Shown here one piece after another: positions 7,493-15,798 of a stretch of 64,000 nt of DNA. Location: contig CAKPHO010000003.1 of the NCBI GenBank assembly GCA_934162195.1, forward strand, positions 20,179 through 84,178, read 5' to 3'. The DNA is from an uncultured Bacilli bacterium. GTDB taxonomy: Bacteria; Bacillota_I; Bacilli_A; RF39; UBA660. The position numbers and the translations under genes were made by a program. Positions within the stretch are counted from its first letter, which is position 1. Each line of letters begins with the position of its first letter. Under the pieces are notes generated by a model. The model was not told where the DNA came from. It saw only the letters and a program-made list of their open reading frames with translations, and did no database searches.

Positions 7493-8464
7493 TTAATTTA
7501 GCTTAGATTTTAAGATAGTTATAACTGGGCGAACGCCATTATTGCGATCATTATCTACAAGATAAGTAGTCAATGCACCCTCACTACTAACATCCCAAGC
7601 AGCAGTTAAAACAGAATTATGAGGAGTTGATGTCCAATAGCCATATACATCTGATACTGAATTTTGTGTACTATTTAAATAATCAAACAACCAAGTTGGA
7701 AATTTAGATGTTTTATTTCCGGCAACTTTATATATTTGATCATATGACGGAAGACTTACTTCTACATTTGTTCCGAACACATCTTGGATATTTCTCAGTG
7801 GAGTTTCTTCTTCTTTTGATGTTATATTCTTACATGTATTTTTGCTTCCAAAATCTACACACCATGCTAATGTTTTTGGTACAGTATCATCTGTAAAATT
7901 TCTATCCATTATTAAATTTACAGTATCTCCAGAAGTTTCTAATACATAGAAAGTTCTATCAAAGTCTAAATGACATGTGTATTTAGCACCTACTGTTTGA
8001 CTTGTTCCTTCTTGTAAATCACATACTAATGTTGGTGTATCTGGAGTGATATTTCCTTTTTCTGTTGCTTCATATTTCTTTGTTGTTGGGTTGTACGCAA
8101 CTTCATAAGAACCTATTGTCATCTTTGAATCTGTTGTTACTTGACCATTGCTTATTTTTATAGTTCCTCCTGTTGGTTTATTTCCATTCATTTCTATTAC
8201 TAGAGGTTTTGTTAAGCCATTTCCTTCTAGATTTCCTTTGTCGTTTATTGTATATGTTCCTTCTAAGATATCTCCTTCTAATCGCTTGGTTGCTACTGCT
8301 ACTTCTACTTGTTTAACATAGCTATCTGCACTTCTCTCTGCTGCTCCTTTCTTTGATTTTTTTATTGTGTTCATTACTATTGGTGTTGCTATTAATGCGA
8401 TTATTGCTAGTACTACTATTACCGCTAGTAATTCTATTAAAGTAAAACCTTTTTTATTTTTCAT
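7493..8464 (-). CDS. Prepilin-like protein 1 with hypervariable lectin-like C-terminus
   Basis: Type IV prepilin/pseudopilin-like surface protein. The short basic leader MKNKKG is followed by FTLIELLAVIVVLAIIALIA, the prepilin peptidase site (G^F, Glu at +5) and the hydrophobic assembly helix. A beta-rich middle follows, then a C-terminal module ending in YWT, a variable block and GVRPVITILKSKLN. That module resembles the C-type-lectin/DUF6273-type folds used as retroelement targets. Start ATG at 8464 follows AAGGAGGAAG; a longer frame using TTG at 8527 would run through the leader hairpin and is rejected. No pilus assembly genes are nearby. Its variable block (37% G+C) is the least GC-rich of the five. 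Confidence 0.85.
   Translation of the reverse strand: MKNKKGFTLIELLAVIVVLAIIALIATPIVMNTIKKSKKGAAERSADSYVKQVEVAVATKRLEGDILEGTYTINDKGNLEGNGLTKPLVIEMNGNKPTGGTIKISNGQVTTDSKMTIGSYEVAYNPTTKKYEATEKGNITPDTPTLVCDLQEGTSQTVGAKYTCHLDFDRTFYVLETSGDTVNLIMDRNFTDDTVPKTLAWCVDFGSKNTCKNITSKEEETPLRNIQDVFGTNVEVSLPSYDQIYKVAGNKTSKFPTWLFDYLNSTQNSVSDVYGYWTSTPHNSVLTAAWDVSSEGALTTYLVDNDRNNGVRPVITILKSKLN
7520..7639 (-). other. Hypervariable C-terminal cassette 1 (VR-like)
   Basis: On the coding strand: fixed TATTGGACA (7631-7639), 31 variable codons (7538-7630), then GGCGTTCGCCCAGTTATA (7520-7537), which is identical in all five pilin-like genes here. By hand count 34 of 93 variable bases are G/C. Codons look native (T/A-ending), so this copy may be diversified little or anciently. 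Confidence 0.6.
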
Positions 8465-8495
8465 AATCTTCCTCCTTCTTTCATTTAGATTTACT

Positions 8496-8648
8496 TTATT
8501 TTGTAAAGGTACAACAAAAAAATACAAAGAAATCTAGATTATCAAAAAATCTAGAAACTTTGTGTTCTCTTTTTTTTAATTTTACAGTATGGTTAAACAA
8601 TACCAAGGTTGGTATTTTTACTAATTTTTTAGATAACACTTTAATCAT
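8496..8648 (-). CDS. Leader small ORF 1, conserved upstream of pilin-like genes
   Basis: 50-codon frame starting ATG at 8648, with AAAGG about 10 nt upstream. Its first 25 or so residues (MIKVLSKKLVKIPTLV, then FNHTVKL) match the leader frames at 15703 and 38009. The differences include an insertion of whole codons (one here, two in copy 2), which is the mark of a translated sequence. Past the A-rich stretch this copy shifts frame relative to the other two and reads through the hairpin to a TAA at 8496. It may be a regulatory leader peptide or a small membrane/secreted protein. No known family is recognised. Confidence 0.5.
   Translation of the reverse strand: MIKVLSKKLVKIPTLVLFNHTVKLKKREHKVSRFFDNLDFFVFFCCTFTK
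8524..8563 (-). promoter_or_regulatory. Leader hairpin with T-run before pilin-like gene 1 (attenuator-like)
   Basis: The coding strand has a long stem built on TCTAGATT/AATCTAGA with flanking ACAAAG/CTTTGT pairing, directly followed by ATTTTTTT. This looks like an intrinsic terminator between the leader ORF and the pilin start 60 nt further on. The same element occurs before genes 2 and 4. Transcription attenuation is inferred. Confidence 0.6.
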
Positions 8649-8673
8649 ACTACCACTGTCCTTTACTGTATTA

Positions 8674-8702
8674 ATTATACAAAATTATTTTTTATAATGC
8701 AA
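8674..8702 (-). promoter_or_regulatory. Promoter of leader 1/pilin-like gene 1
   Basis: -35 TTGCAT (8697-8702), 17-bp spacer, -10 TATAAT (8674-8679). The leader frame starts about 26 nt downstream. Equivalent promoters precede leaders 2 and 4. Confidence 0.7.
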
Positions 8703-8714
8703 TATTTTTGCAAA

Positions 8715-8738
8715 GAAAAAAGTATAATTTCTTATACC
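8715..8738 (-). terminator. Terminator after proS
   Basis: GTATAA/TTATAC hairpin followed by a T-run on the minus strand, just past the proS stop and upstream of the pilin leader promoter. Confidence 0.7.
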
Positions 8739-8746
8739 TTTCTAAA

Positions 8747-10171
8747 TTAATATTGTATACCCCAAACTACTAAATGTTTAGCTTCTTTACCACAAACAAT
8801 ACACTTACCATCTATTAATTTGTGATCTTCTAAGATACAACGTGATTTAGTACCTTTTATTTCTTTCATTTTTAATTCACATTCTTCGCTACCACACCAA
8901 TCTGCTTTTACAAATCCTGGATGATTTGTCATAATATCTTCTACTTCTGTTAACGTGTGTGCTTCATAAGTTTGATTATTACGTCTTTCTAAAGCTCTAT
9001 TATATAAATTATCTTGAATATCACTAAGTAAACTATTAACTACAGTTACAATATCTGTATCTTTATTAACAGTTGTTTTTGCTTTAGTATCACGACGTGC
9101 TAAAGTGATGTTATTATTTTCTAAGTCACGAGTACCTATTTCAATACGAACTGGAATACCGTTTACTTCAGCTTCAGCAAATTTAAATCCTGGAGATTTT
9201 TCAGTTTCATCAATCATAACTCTAATATTATTTTCTTCTAATTGATTATACAAACTATGGCTTAATTCTAATACTTTAGGATCATTACCAATTGGTATTA
9301 TTGCTACTTGAGTTGGAGCTATATTTGGTGGAAGAACTAATCCATCATCATCACTATGAACCATAATTAAAGCTCCTATCATACGAGAAGATACTCCCCA
9401 TGATGTTTGATATACGTATTCTAAATCATTATTTTTATTTAAAAATTTAATATCATATGCTTTTGAAAATCTTTGACCAAAGTAGTGACTTGTACCAGAC
9501 TGTAATGATACACCATTATACATTAAAGCTTCTATTGTTAAAGTATAGTCAGCACCCGCAAATTTTTCACGTTCTGTTTTTTTACCAGTGATAGCAGGAA
9601 TTGCTAAATATTTTTCAAAGAATGTTTTGTATATACCTAACATATCTTTTGTTTCTTTTTCAGCTTCCTCTTTAGTAGCATGAATAGTATGTCCTTCTTG
9701 CCACCAGAATTCACGACTTCTTAAGAATGGTCTAGTTTCTTTTTCCCAACGCATAACACTACACCATTGATTATATTTCATAGGTAAATCACGGTAAGAT
9801 TTAACTTTAGTTGAGTAATAGTCACTAAATAATGTTTCACTAGTAGGTCTAATACACATTCTTTCTTCTAGTTCTTTTTGCCCACCAATTGTTACCCAAG
9901 CTACTTCAGGAGCAAAACCATTAATTAGTTCTCCTTCTTTTTTCATTAAATTTTCTGGTATCAACATTGGCATAGCTACATTTTTATGTCCTGTTTTTTT
10001 AAACATTTTATCCATTTCTTTTTGTATCATTTCCCATATAGCATAACCATTAGGTTCTAAAATAATACATCCCTTAACATTTGAATAACTTGCTAAATGA
10101 GCCGCATTAACAACATCTGTATACCATTTAGCAAAATCAATATCTCTACTTGTAATTGCTTTGTTTGCCAT
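8747..10171 (-). CDS. proS: Prolyl-tRNA synthetase (archaeal/eukaryal-type, short form)
   Basis: Class II aminoacyl-tRNA synthetase charging tRNA-Pro. At 474 residues it is the short type without the editing insertion of the bacterial long form. Motif 2 region RPTSETLFSDYYS, then REFWWQEGHTIHAT, and the C-terminal domain with Cys residues (CGSEECELK, CIVCGKEA) and terminal Tyr are visible. This type is common in Mollicutes and some Bacillota. It is a single gene with its own ribosome-binding site (AAGGAGTG) and terminator. Confidence 0.95.
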   Translation of the reverse strand: MANKAITSRDIDFAKWYTDVVNAAHLASYSNVKGCIILEPNGYAIWEMIQKEMDKMFKKTGHKNVAMPMLIPENLMKKEGELINGFAPEVAWVTIGGQKELEERMCIRPTSETLFSDYYSTKVKSYRDLPMKYNQWCSVMRWEKETRPFLRSREFWWQEGHTIHATKEEAEKETKDMLGIYKTFFEKYLAIPAITGKKTEREKFAGADYTLTIEALMYNGVSLQSGTSHYFGQRFSKAYDIKFLNKNNDLEYVYQTSWGVSSRMIGALIMVHSDDDGLVLPPNIAPTQVAIIPIGNDPKVLELSHSLYNQLEENNIRVMIDETEKSPGFKFAEAEVNGIPVRIEIGTRDLENNNITLARRDTKAKTTVNKDTDIVTVVNSLLSDIQDNLYNRALERRNNQTYEAHTLTEVEDIMTNHPGFVKADWCGSEECELKMKEIKGTKSRCILEDHKLIDGKCIVCGKEAKHLVVWGIQY

Positions 10172-10211
10172 AAAATCACTCCTTTTCTAATTATATCAAA
10201 AAAATAAAAGA

Positions 10212-10240
10212 AAAGAAATCAATTATTGATGATTTCTTTT
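10212..10240 (-). terminator. Terminator after the Bro-N/DinD-like gene
   Basis: AAAGAAATCA/TGATTTCTTT inverted repeat with T-run, between the stop at 10262 and the proS start. Confidence 0.7.
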
Positions 10241-10261
10241 ACTTTGTTAATACATCTTAAC

Positions 10262-11128
10262 TTATATTTTAGAGTTATTGCTTAATAATTTTTTTGTTTC
10301 GTCTATATATTGATAATTTAAATTGTTTTCATCTGTAATAGCTGATTTATTAGTTGCATTTTCATAAGACCTTCTTGCATCATGTGCAACTTGTCCACCT
10401 TTACGAGCAACTTTCATATTTTCTCTAAGTCCTTGAGGTTTTTCTGATTTTGCTATATCACGAGTTGCTATCTCTCCTAAATCTGTAAGTAATACTTCTA
10501 TATCAGTCATATTATCTCTTAACGATTCTTTTTTAAGACCTTTATATGCTTTATATTCATTTGCTTTCATTCCAGACCAGCTTTTATATATTTCGTTAGT
10601 AAGCAATGCATACTCTATATTTTTTTCAATACCGCCATCTTTCCATACATCTGTTAATTTATTTCTGCCTAATATTCCTTTTAACCTAACCTCAATCCAT
10701 TTATCAGAATATCCTCTTTTACGATAATATTCAATTGCTCGTTTTATGGCAATTTCAGGATCAAATACTTCATCAATTCTTTCACTTCCAAGATTGGCAA
10801 GCCACATTTTAAACGGCTCAGCTTTAGGACTAGGCACTGATTCGATAAGTCTGAAAATGTTTTTTGTATCTAGCATATCAGTATTTCTTAATTTTCCATC
10901 TTTTGCTTTTAATTTGAAGGTGTCACAATTTGTGACGGTTTCATTTCCCTCTTTAAGCATTCTTGATTTAAGAGTTCTCCAATAATGTGATGGATCATTA
11001 CTTTCAGTTAATACACTTATTACATCAACTACACTAAAGTAGTATTCTTCTTTTGTACTATCCCAAAAGCTTCTTATTTCTTTACCATCAAATAGATTTG
11101 TAATAGTTTCTAATTTATTTTCCTTCAT
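10262..11128 (-). CDS. Bro-N/DinD-like protein
   Basis: 288 residues. The N-terminal half (residues about 10-125) is a Bro-N/phage antirepressor-type domain: FWDSTKEEYYFSVVDVISVL, then RMLKEGNETVTN, then DTKNIFRLIESVPSPKAEPFKMWLA. The C-terminal half matches DNA-damage-inducible protein D-like proteins (YRKRGYSDKWIEVRLKGI, then NMTDIEVLLTDLGEIATRDI). These are often SOS-induced or phage-derived; the mechanism is not established. It stands alone with a good ribosome-binding site (AGGTGGTGAAAGA). I see no clear LexA box. About 220 bp upstream of it are gene-free and AT-rich. Confidence 0.8.
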   Translation of the reverse strand: MKENKLETITNLFDGKEIRSFWDSTKEEYYFSVVDVISVLTESNDPSHYWRTLKSRMLKEGNETVTNCDTFKLKAKDGKLRNTDMLDTKNIFRLIESVPSPKAEPFKMWLANLGSERIDEVFDPEIAIKRAIEYYRKRGYSDKWIEVRLKGILGRNKLTDVWKDGGIEKNIEYALLTNEIYKSWSGMKANEYKAYKGLKKESLRDNMTDIEVLLTDLGEIATRDIAKSEKPQGLRENMKVARKGGQVAHDARRSYENATNKSAITDENNLNYQYIDETKKLLSNNSKI

Positions 11129-11351
11129 TCTTTCACCACCTTTAATTTTGAATTGTTTACTTAATCACTAATATTATTGTAAGTACATGTATATTTATAA
11201 ACAACAAGATTGTATCAAAACAAACATATGTTTGTCAATGTACTTTTGCTTTTTTATAATTTTTATATAAAAAATAAAAAGGTCATAGAAATTTATAGAA
11301 CTCACTTATATTATTCTATAAAACTTTCTCATTTCCTTTTTATTTTAAAAT

Positions 11352-11849
11352 TTAATTTAATACTAATTTTTTATTGTCACTTTTTATTAATTCATCAATA
11401 CTAATATTATAATATAAAATTATCTCAATTAATAAGCAAGGATATTCGTTTATTAAATTATGTAACTGTTGAAATATTAATTGCACATCTGATTTTAATG
11501 GTTGGTATGTTATTTTTATTTGATTATATGACTTAGATGGTGTATTATTTAATATCTTCTTTTCTTCTACCAAATTATTATCAAAGTATAATTTACTTAA
11601 TTCTTCATAACGATATATAATCATTTTTTCTAATTTACTTTTATCTAAATCATTCAAATTCACTTCATAATTACTTAATAATTTGCCATTTTTATCTTGA
11701 TAAAAGCTTAACTTATTAATTACTTCACCATTTTCTTTAGAAATAGTAAGATGTTTTATTACGTCTTCAAGCAAATTATTATCTTGTAAATAGTTAAGTA
11801 AAATATCAATTGCTTTACTTTGCCTTATTTTTTCTTCTAACTCATTCAT
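11352..11849 (-). CDS. Hypothetical protein downstream of mutL
   Basis: 165 residues, acidic N-terminus, predicted mostly helical, no signal peptide or membrane segment. I recognise no family. It starts 12 nt after the mutL stop with ribosome-binding site GGGAGGATAAATT, so it is probably cotranscribed with mutL. The C-terminal part (LIFQQLHNLINEYPCLLIE) looks like a hydrophobic helix pair. Confidence 0.7.
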   Translation of the reverse strand: MNELEEKIRQSKAIDILLNYLQDNNLLEDVIKHLTISKENGEVINKLSFYQDKNGKLLSNYEVNLNDLDKSKLEKMIIYRYEELSKLYFDNNLVEEKKILNNTPSKSYNQIKITYQPLKSDVQLIFQQLHNLINEYPCLLIEIILYYNISIDELIKSDNKKLVLN

Positions 11850-11861
11850 AATTTATCCTCC

Positions 11862-13634
11862 CTATACTATTTTATCAAAACCACTACGTTTAAATAACTT
11901 TTCTAAATCATAATTAGAATAAAATATTGTAGTTGGTCTTCCGTGCGGACAATTAAATGGATTCTTACACTTTCTTAAATCATTAATTAATTGTTCGTGT
12001 TCCTCTAGAGTAATACTTTCATTAGCTTTTATTGCCATCTTACAGCTAAGCATAGTTGCTACTTTTTCATTAAATTTAACAATTGAAAAATCTTTTTCTG
12101 TCATAATTACTACTTCAATAATTCTTCTTGTCGCATCTTCTTCATAACCTTTTGGAAGCCATGTAGGATGAGCCTTTACAATTATTGAATTAACACCAAA
12201 TTCTTCTATTTCAAATCCTATATTTTGAAGTAAATCAAAGTGTTCTTTTAAAACTATAAATTCTGTATTAGAAAGTTCTATCGTAAAAGGAAATAATAAT
12301 GATATTTTTTCTTTAGTAGGGTGTCCTAATTTTTCTTTGTAGTATTCATAATTAATTCTTTCTTTAGCTGCGTGTTGATCAATTATATACATTCCTTTTT
12401 CATTTTGCCCAATTATATATGTGCCATGAACAAAACCAGCTGGGTATATTTCCGGCATTCTTTCTTTTGGTTCTTCAATATCTTCTTTTTCTACTTCTGT
12501 ATTAGTTAAATCAAGATTTACTTCAATTGGTTTATAGTAAGTTTCTTCTTCCGCAACTCTATTTAAATCTAAAGTCATTTCTTCATATTTAGGCTTTTCT
12601 TCTACTATTTCTTCCTTTTGCTCTAAAACTACTTCTTTTTTAGGTATTAAATTCTTTTTACTTATTTTATTTGTTATTATTTCTGAAACAAGTTCTAATA
12701 GTCTATCAAAATTAGAAAATTTAATATCCATTTTAGTAGGATGAATATTAACATCTACTAAACTAGGATCAACTTCAATATTTAAAACAACAATTGGATA
12801 TCTATTATCAGGTTTGTAAGAATGATAACTATCATTTATTATTCTATTTAAATCTTGATTTCTAACTACTCTACCATTAACAATTGTTATTATATGGTTA
12901 CGACTAGAACGATGTATAAAAGGGGCACTTATATATCCATTTATTTCATAATCAATATTTTCACCACTTACTTCAAACATATTACGACTTACTTCAACTC
13001 CATATATTGCATTAATAGTTTTAAGCAAATTACCACTGCCATCAGTATTTAGAATAACCGAATCGTTATTTATTAATGTAAACTTTATATTAGGATGTGA
13101 CAAAGCAAGCTTATTAATATAATCAGTTATGCTGGCAAGTTCAGTATATAAACTTTTCATATGCTTTAAACGAGCGGGAGTATTATAAAACAAATCTTGA
13201 ACAGAAATAATAGTTCCTCTTCTTGCATCACCATTTTCTATAGATTCAACAACTCCACCATTAATCTTAACTATTGTACCAATATCACCAGTTGATGTTT
13301 TTAAATATACTCTACTAACACTAGCGATAGAGGCTAAAGCTTCACCTCTAAAACCTAATGTCATTATTCGGTACAAATCATCCTCATTTTTAAGCTTACT
13401 TGTTGCATGACGAAAGAAAGCAAGTCTCGCATCTTCTCTATCCATACCACATCCATTGTCAGTAACTTTGATTTCTTTAGTACCTGCTTCCTTTAATTCT
13501 ATTCTAATTTCATCAGAACCTGCATCTATACTATTTTCAACTAATTCTTTAACAACTGAAGAACATCTTTCTACAACTTCTCCTGCTGCTATTTTATTGG
13601 ATAATAATTCATCCATTACCTTTATTTTCGACAT
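11862..13634 (-). CDS. mutL: DNA mismatch repair endonuclease MutL
   Basis: GHKL ATPase that couples MutS recognition to strand removal. ATP motifs ELVENSIDAG, DNGCGM and GFRGEAL lie in the first 105 residues. The C-terminal dimerisation/endonuclease domain carries DQHAAKERINYE (the DQHA-x2-E-x4-E metal motif), the SCK motif and CPHGRPT, so this is a nicking MutL as expected in a bacterium lacking MutH. A low-complexity acidic linker (about residues 325-395) joins the domains. mutS is not in the window. Confidence 0.96.
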   Translation of the reverse strand: MSKIKVMDELLSNKIAAGEVVERCSSVVKELVENSIDAGSDEIRIELKEAGTKEIKVTDNGCGMDREDARLAFFRHATSKLKNEDDLYRIMTLGFRGEALASIASVSRVYLKTSTGDIGTIVKINGGVVESIENGDARRGTIISVQDLFYNTPARLKHMKSLYTELASITDYINKLALSHPNIKFTLINNDSVILNTDGSGNLLKTINAIYGVEVSRNMFEVSGENIDYEINGYISAPFIHRSSRNHIITIVNGRVVRNQDLNRIINDSYHSYKPDNRYPIVVLNIEVDPSLVDVNIHPTKMDIKFSNFDRLLELVSEIITNKISKKNLIPKKEVVLEQKEEIVEEKPKYEEMTLDLNRVAEEETYYKPIEVNLDLTNTEVEKEDIEEPKERMPEIYPAGFVHGTYIIGQNEKGMYIIDQHAAKERINYEYYKEKLGHPTKEKISLLFPFTIELSNTEFIVLKEHFDLLQNIGFEIEEFGVNSIIVKAHPTWLPKGYEEDATRRIIEVVIMTEKDFSIVKFNEKVATMLSCKMAIKANESITLEEHEQLINDLRKCKNPFNCPHGRPTTIFYSNYDLEKLFKRSGFDKIV

Positions 13635-13661
13635 ACTACCACCATTTAAATTATAACATAG

Positions 13662-13694
13662 AAAAAGGAAATAACTATCATTTATTTCCTTTTT
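13662..13694 (-). terminator. Terminator of the sigma-70-like gene
   Basis: AAAAAGGAAATAA and TTATTTCCTTTTT form a perfect stem overlapping the last codons of the gene ending at 13682, ahead of mutL. Confidence 0.75.
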
Positions 13695-14350
13695 TGAATA
13701 GAACTAATTACTTTATCAATTTTTTTAGTTGAAATTAATCTTCTAATAGTCATTAATTCTTTAACAATAATTCTTTTTATAGAATCTCGAGACACATTAA
13801 ATATTATGCCAATTTCTTCAAACGTATATTGTTTGCCATAAAAGCCATAATACATTTTTATAGATTCTCGAGATATTTGTGGTAAAGAATTTACATATAA
13901 TCTTATTTCTTGTTCAATTTCCTTTTTTATATAATTAGCCTCAACATCAGCATCATAATCAATTAAAAGATCATTGCTAATAAGATCATTATCATCAATA
14001 TTTATAGTATTACCATAATTTAATTCATTTTCATATTCTGGTAATTTTTTTATCATTGCATTTATTTTGCTTTTAATATTTTTAGTAGCGTATTTAATAA
14101 AGCTTTTTCTTTTTTCACAATCAAATTTGTCTACACAATCAATAAGTTCTAACACTCCATATTGAAATAATTCATCTTTGTTACAGTTACTACCATAAGT
14201 GTCTACAACGGCTTTAACCAAATTTAAATTATGTAAAATAATTAATTCTCGATTATCTACCCCTTTTTTCATTTCCTTAAGTAATTTCATATTTTCAGAA
14301 TCAGATAATTGTTCTTCTAATTCTACTATAAAATAGTCTTCTTTTTTCAC
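13682..14350 (-). CDS. Sigma-70 family RNA polymerase sigma factor-like protein
   Basis: 222 residues. The region 2-like segment includes NRELIILHNLNLVKAVVDTY and DELFQYGVLELIDCVDKFD, then FIKYATKNIKSKI. The region 4-like helix-turn-helix is at about residues 160-205 (YTFEEIGIIFNVSRDSIKRI). The region between is short and acidic, with no clear region 3. Start is GTG at 14350 with AGAGGT upstream. It resembles sporulation/alternative sigma factors in layout, but I cannot assign a subgroup. No anti-sigma gene is adjacent. Confidence 0.8.
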   Translation of the reverse strand: MKKEDYFIVELEEQLSDSENMKLLKEMKKGVDNRELIILHNLNLVKAVVDTYGSNCNKDELFQYGVLELIDCVDKFDCEKRKSFIKYATKNIKSKINAMIKKLPEYENELNYGNTINIDDNDLISNDLLIDYDADVEANYIKKEIEQEIRLYVNSLPQISRESIKMYYGFYGKQYTFEEIGIIFNVSRDSIKRIIVKELMTIRRLISTKKIDKVISSIQKRK

Positions 14351-14403
14351 GATTTACCTCTTTTCGTAGAATTTATTCTAACATTATCATGTTGCTATGT
14401 CAA

Positions 14404-14430
14404 TAAAAAGAGTGTTTTTCAGCACTCTTT
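14404..14430 (-). terminator. Terminator after pilin-like gene 2
   Basis: AAAGAGTG/CACTCTTT hairpin with T-run on the minus strand directly after the stop at 14432. Confidence 0.8.
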
Positions 14431-14431
14431 C

Positions 14432-15511
14432 TTAACTTAAATTAGCTTTTGAGACAGTTATAACTGGGCGAACGCCATAGATGTCGCCGCTGCCGACGTG
14501 GTTGTCATTCAAGAAGCCGGTGAAGAACACATACCAAGCGCGGCGAGAGTCAGACGCATAAGGGGTTGATGTCCAATAAGCGTATCTATTATTTAAATTT
14601 CCATATAACCATGCTGATAATCCCGAAGTTTTATTACCTGTAGCTTTATATATTTGATCATATGAAGGTAAGCTTATTTGTGATTCTGTTAACTTTGTCC
14701 AACTTGTTGTACTATTTTTTAAAAAGTTTTGTGCTGTTATTGGACCATATTCATTTGTTAGACATATTCCACCATATTGACAATCTCCACCATCATTTTT
14801 CATGGCATCTGTTACAACGCCTCCAGCAGCTGCCCAATCTTCATCAGATATCCATACTACTGTATTACCACTTGTTGTTCCTTTACCATTTGAATCTATG
14901 TTTCTATCCATGATTAATGATACATTATCTCCATTTGTTTCTAGTACAAAGAATGTTTTTCCATCATTATCACCAAGCTCACAAGTATATTCATCTCCAT
15001 AGGCATAATTACCACTTGGTACATTTCCTGTGGTTGCTGCTGTTTTGGCTGTACATAATACTTCTACTTGTGGTGTATTACCTTTCTCTATTGCTTCATA
15101 TGTTTTCTTAGTAGAATTATATGAAACAGTGTAATTTCCTATTGTCATACTTGATGATGATTGATCAACACCTCCATTTGTTATCTTTATTTTTCCTGAT
15201 GTTGGTTTTGTTCCGCTCATTTCAATTTTTATTTTGTTATCATCTGAACAACTTGCACTTTTATCTCTACATAGATTTCCATCACTTGTTATTTGATATT
15301 CGCCTTCTAGTACTTCATTTTTACTTAGTCGTTCTTCTGCTACTGCTGTTTCTACTTGTTTAACATAGCTATTTGCACTTCTCTCAGCTGCTCCTTTCTT
15401 TGATTTTTTGATTGTGTTCATTACTATTGGCGTTGCGATTAGTGCTATTATTGCTAGTACTACTATTACCGCTAGTAATTCTATAAGTGTAAATCCATGT
15501 TTTTTATTCAT
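14432..15511 (-). CDS. Prepilin-like protein 2 with hypervariable lectin-like C-terminus
   Basis: Prepilin-like: MNKKHG^FTLIELLAVIVV, a hydrophobic helix, then the family segment TPIVMNTIKKSKKGAAERSA. The middle region (residues about 60-145) is nearly the same as that of prepilin-like protein 4. The C-terminal module (from ISLPSYDQIYKATGNKTS) resembles protein 1. Two Cys pairs are possible. It ends GVRPVITVSKANLS after a variable block whose codons are GC-rich (51 of 93 bases G/C). Start at 15511 follows AAGGAGG; the longer TTG start at 15574 is rejected. It is expressed from its own leader. Confidence 0.85.
   Translation of the reverse strand: MNKKHGFTLIELLAVIVVLAIIALIATPIVMNTIKKSKKGAAERSANSYVKQVETAVAEERLSKNEVLEGEYQITSDGNLCRDKSASCSDDNKIKIEMSGTKPTSGKIKITNGGVDQSSSSMTIGNYTVSYNSTKKTYEAIEKGNTPQVEVLCTAKTAATTGNVPSGNYAYGDEYTCELGDNDGKTFFVLETNGDNVSLIMDRNIDSNGKGTTSGNTVVWISDEDWAAAGGVVTDAMKNDGGDCQYGGICLTNEYGPITAQNFLKNSTTSWTKLTESQISLPSYDQIYKATGNKTSGLSAWLYGNLNNRYAYWTSTPYASDSRRAWYVFFTGFLNDNHVGSGDIYGVRPVITVSKANLS
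14459..14578 (-). other. Hypervariable C-terminal cassette 2 (VR-like)
   Basis: TATTGGACA anchor (14570-14578), 31 variable codons (14477-14569), identical 18-nt 3' anchor (14459-14476). Many codons end in C (TTC, ACC, GGC, GAC, AAC, CAC, AGC, ATC), as expected if AAC codons of a template were mutated at their two adenines. Confidence 0.65.
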
Positions 15512-15569
15512 TTTTCTTTTCCTCCTTCTTTTATTTAGATTTACTATCTTGTAAAGGTACAATAAAAAA

Positions 15570-15613
15570 CACAAAGAAATCTAGACTATAAAAAAGTCTA
15601 GTTTCCTTATGTT
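15570..15613 (-). promoter_or_regulatory. Leader hairpin before pilin-like gene 2
   Basis: Stem CTAGACT/AGTCTAG with flanking pairing, then a T-run on the coding strand. It contains the stop codon (TAG) of leader ORF 2 and corresponds to the elements at 8524 and 37884. Confidence 0.6.
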
Positions 15614-15703
15614 TTTATGTATATTTAGTTTTATAATAGTATGATTAAATACCTCCACCCAGATTGGGTTTTCAGCTAATTTTTTAACAGTTATTTTAAC
15701 CAT
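15581..15703 (-). CDS. Leader small ORF 2, conserved upstream of pilin-like genes
   Basis: 40 codons from ATG 15703 to TAG 15581. It starts MVKITVKKLAENPIWV, then FNHTIIKL, aligned with leaders 1 and 4. Relative to leader 4 it has two extra codons (Glu-Val) and remains in frame. AAAGGG lies upstream at a suitable distance. The stop codon falls inside the downstream hairpin, so ribosome position could influence hairpin formation. Family unknown. Confidence 0.55.
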   Translation of the reverse strand: MVKITVKKLAENPIWVEVFNHTIIKLNIHKNIRKLDFFIV

Positions 15704-15729
15704 TACTATCACTACCCTTTACTGTATTA

Positions 15730-15759
15730 AGTATACAATATTATTGTTTATTGTGTCAA
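15730..15759 (-). promoter_or_regulatory. Promoter of leader 2/pilin-like gene 2
   Basis: -35 TTGACA (15754-15759), 18-bp spacer, -10 TATACT (15730-15735), placed as in the other two leaders. Confidence 0.7.
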
Positions 15760-15769
15760 TGATTTCATG

Positions 15770-15798
15770 AAAAAAGGGGTAAATTAAGCATTTACTCC
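15770..15798 (-). terminator. Terminator of secDF
   Basis: GGAGTAAAT/ATTTACCCC stem (one mismatch) overlapping the last secDF codons, followed by a T-run on the minus strand. Confidence 0.65.

Noticed and set aside
8465..8527. Longer N-terminal starts for pilin-like genes 1, 2 and 4 (TTG at 8527, 15574, 37889)
   Set aside because: They begin inside the leader hairpin, lack an SD, and would add 21 residues in front of the short basic prepilin leader. The downstream ATG has AAGGAGG or GGAGGAAG.
8465..8700. Pilin leader as a c-di-GMP-I riboswitch
   Set aside because: c-di-GMP riboswitches often control pilin genes, but the conserved GEMM sequence blocks are not present, and in-frame indels point to coding.
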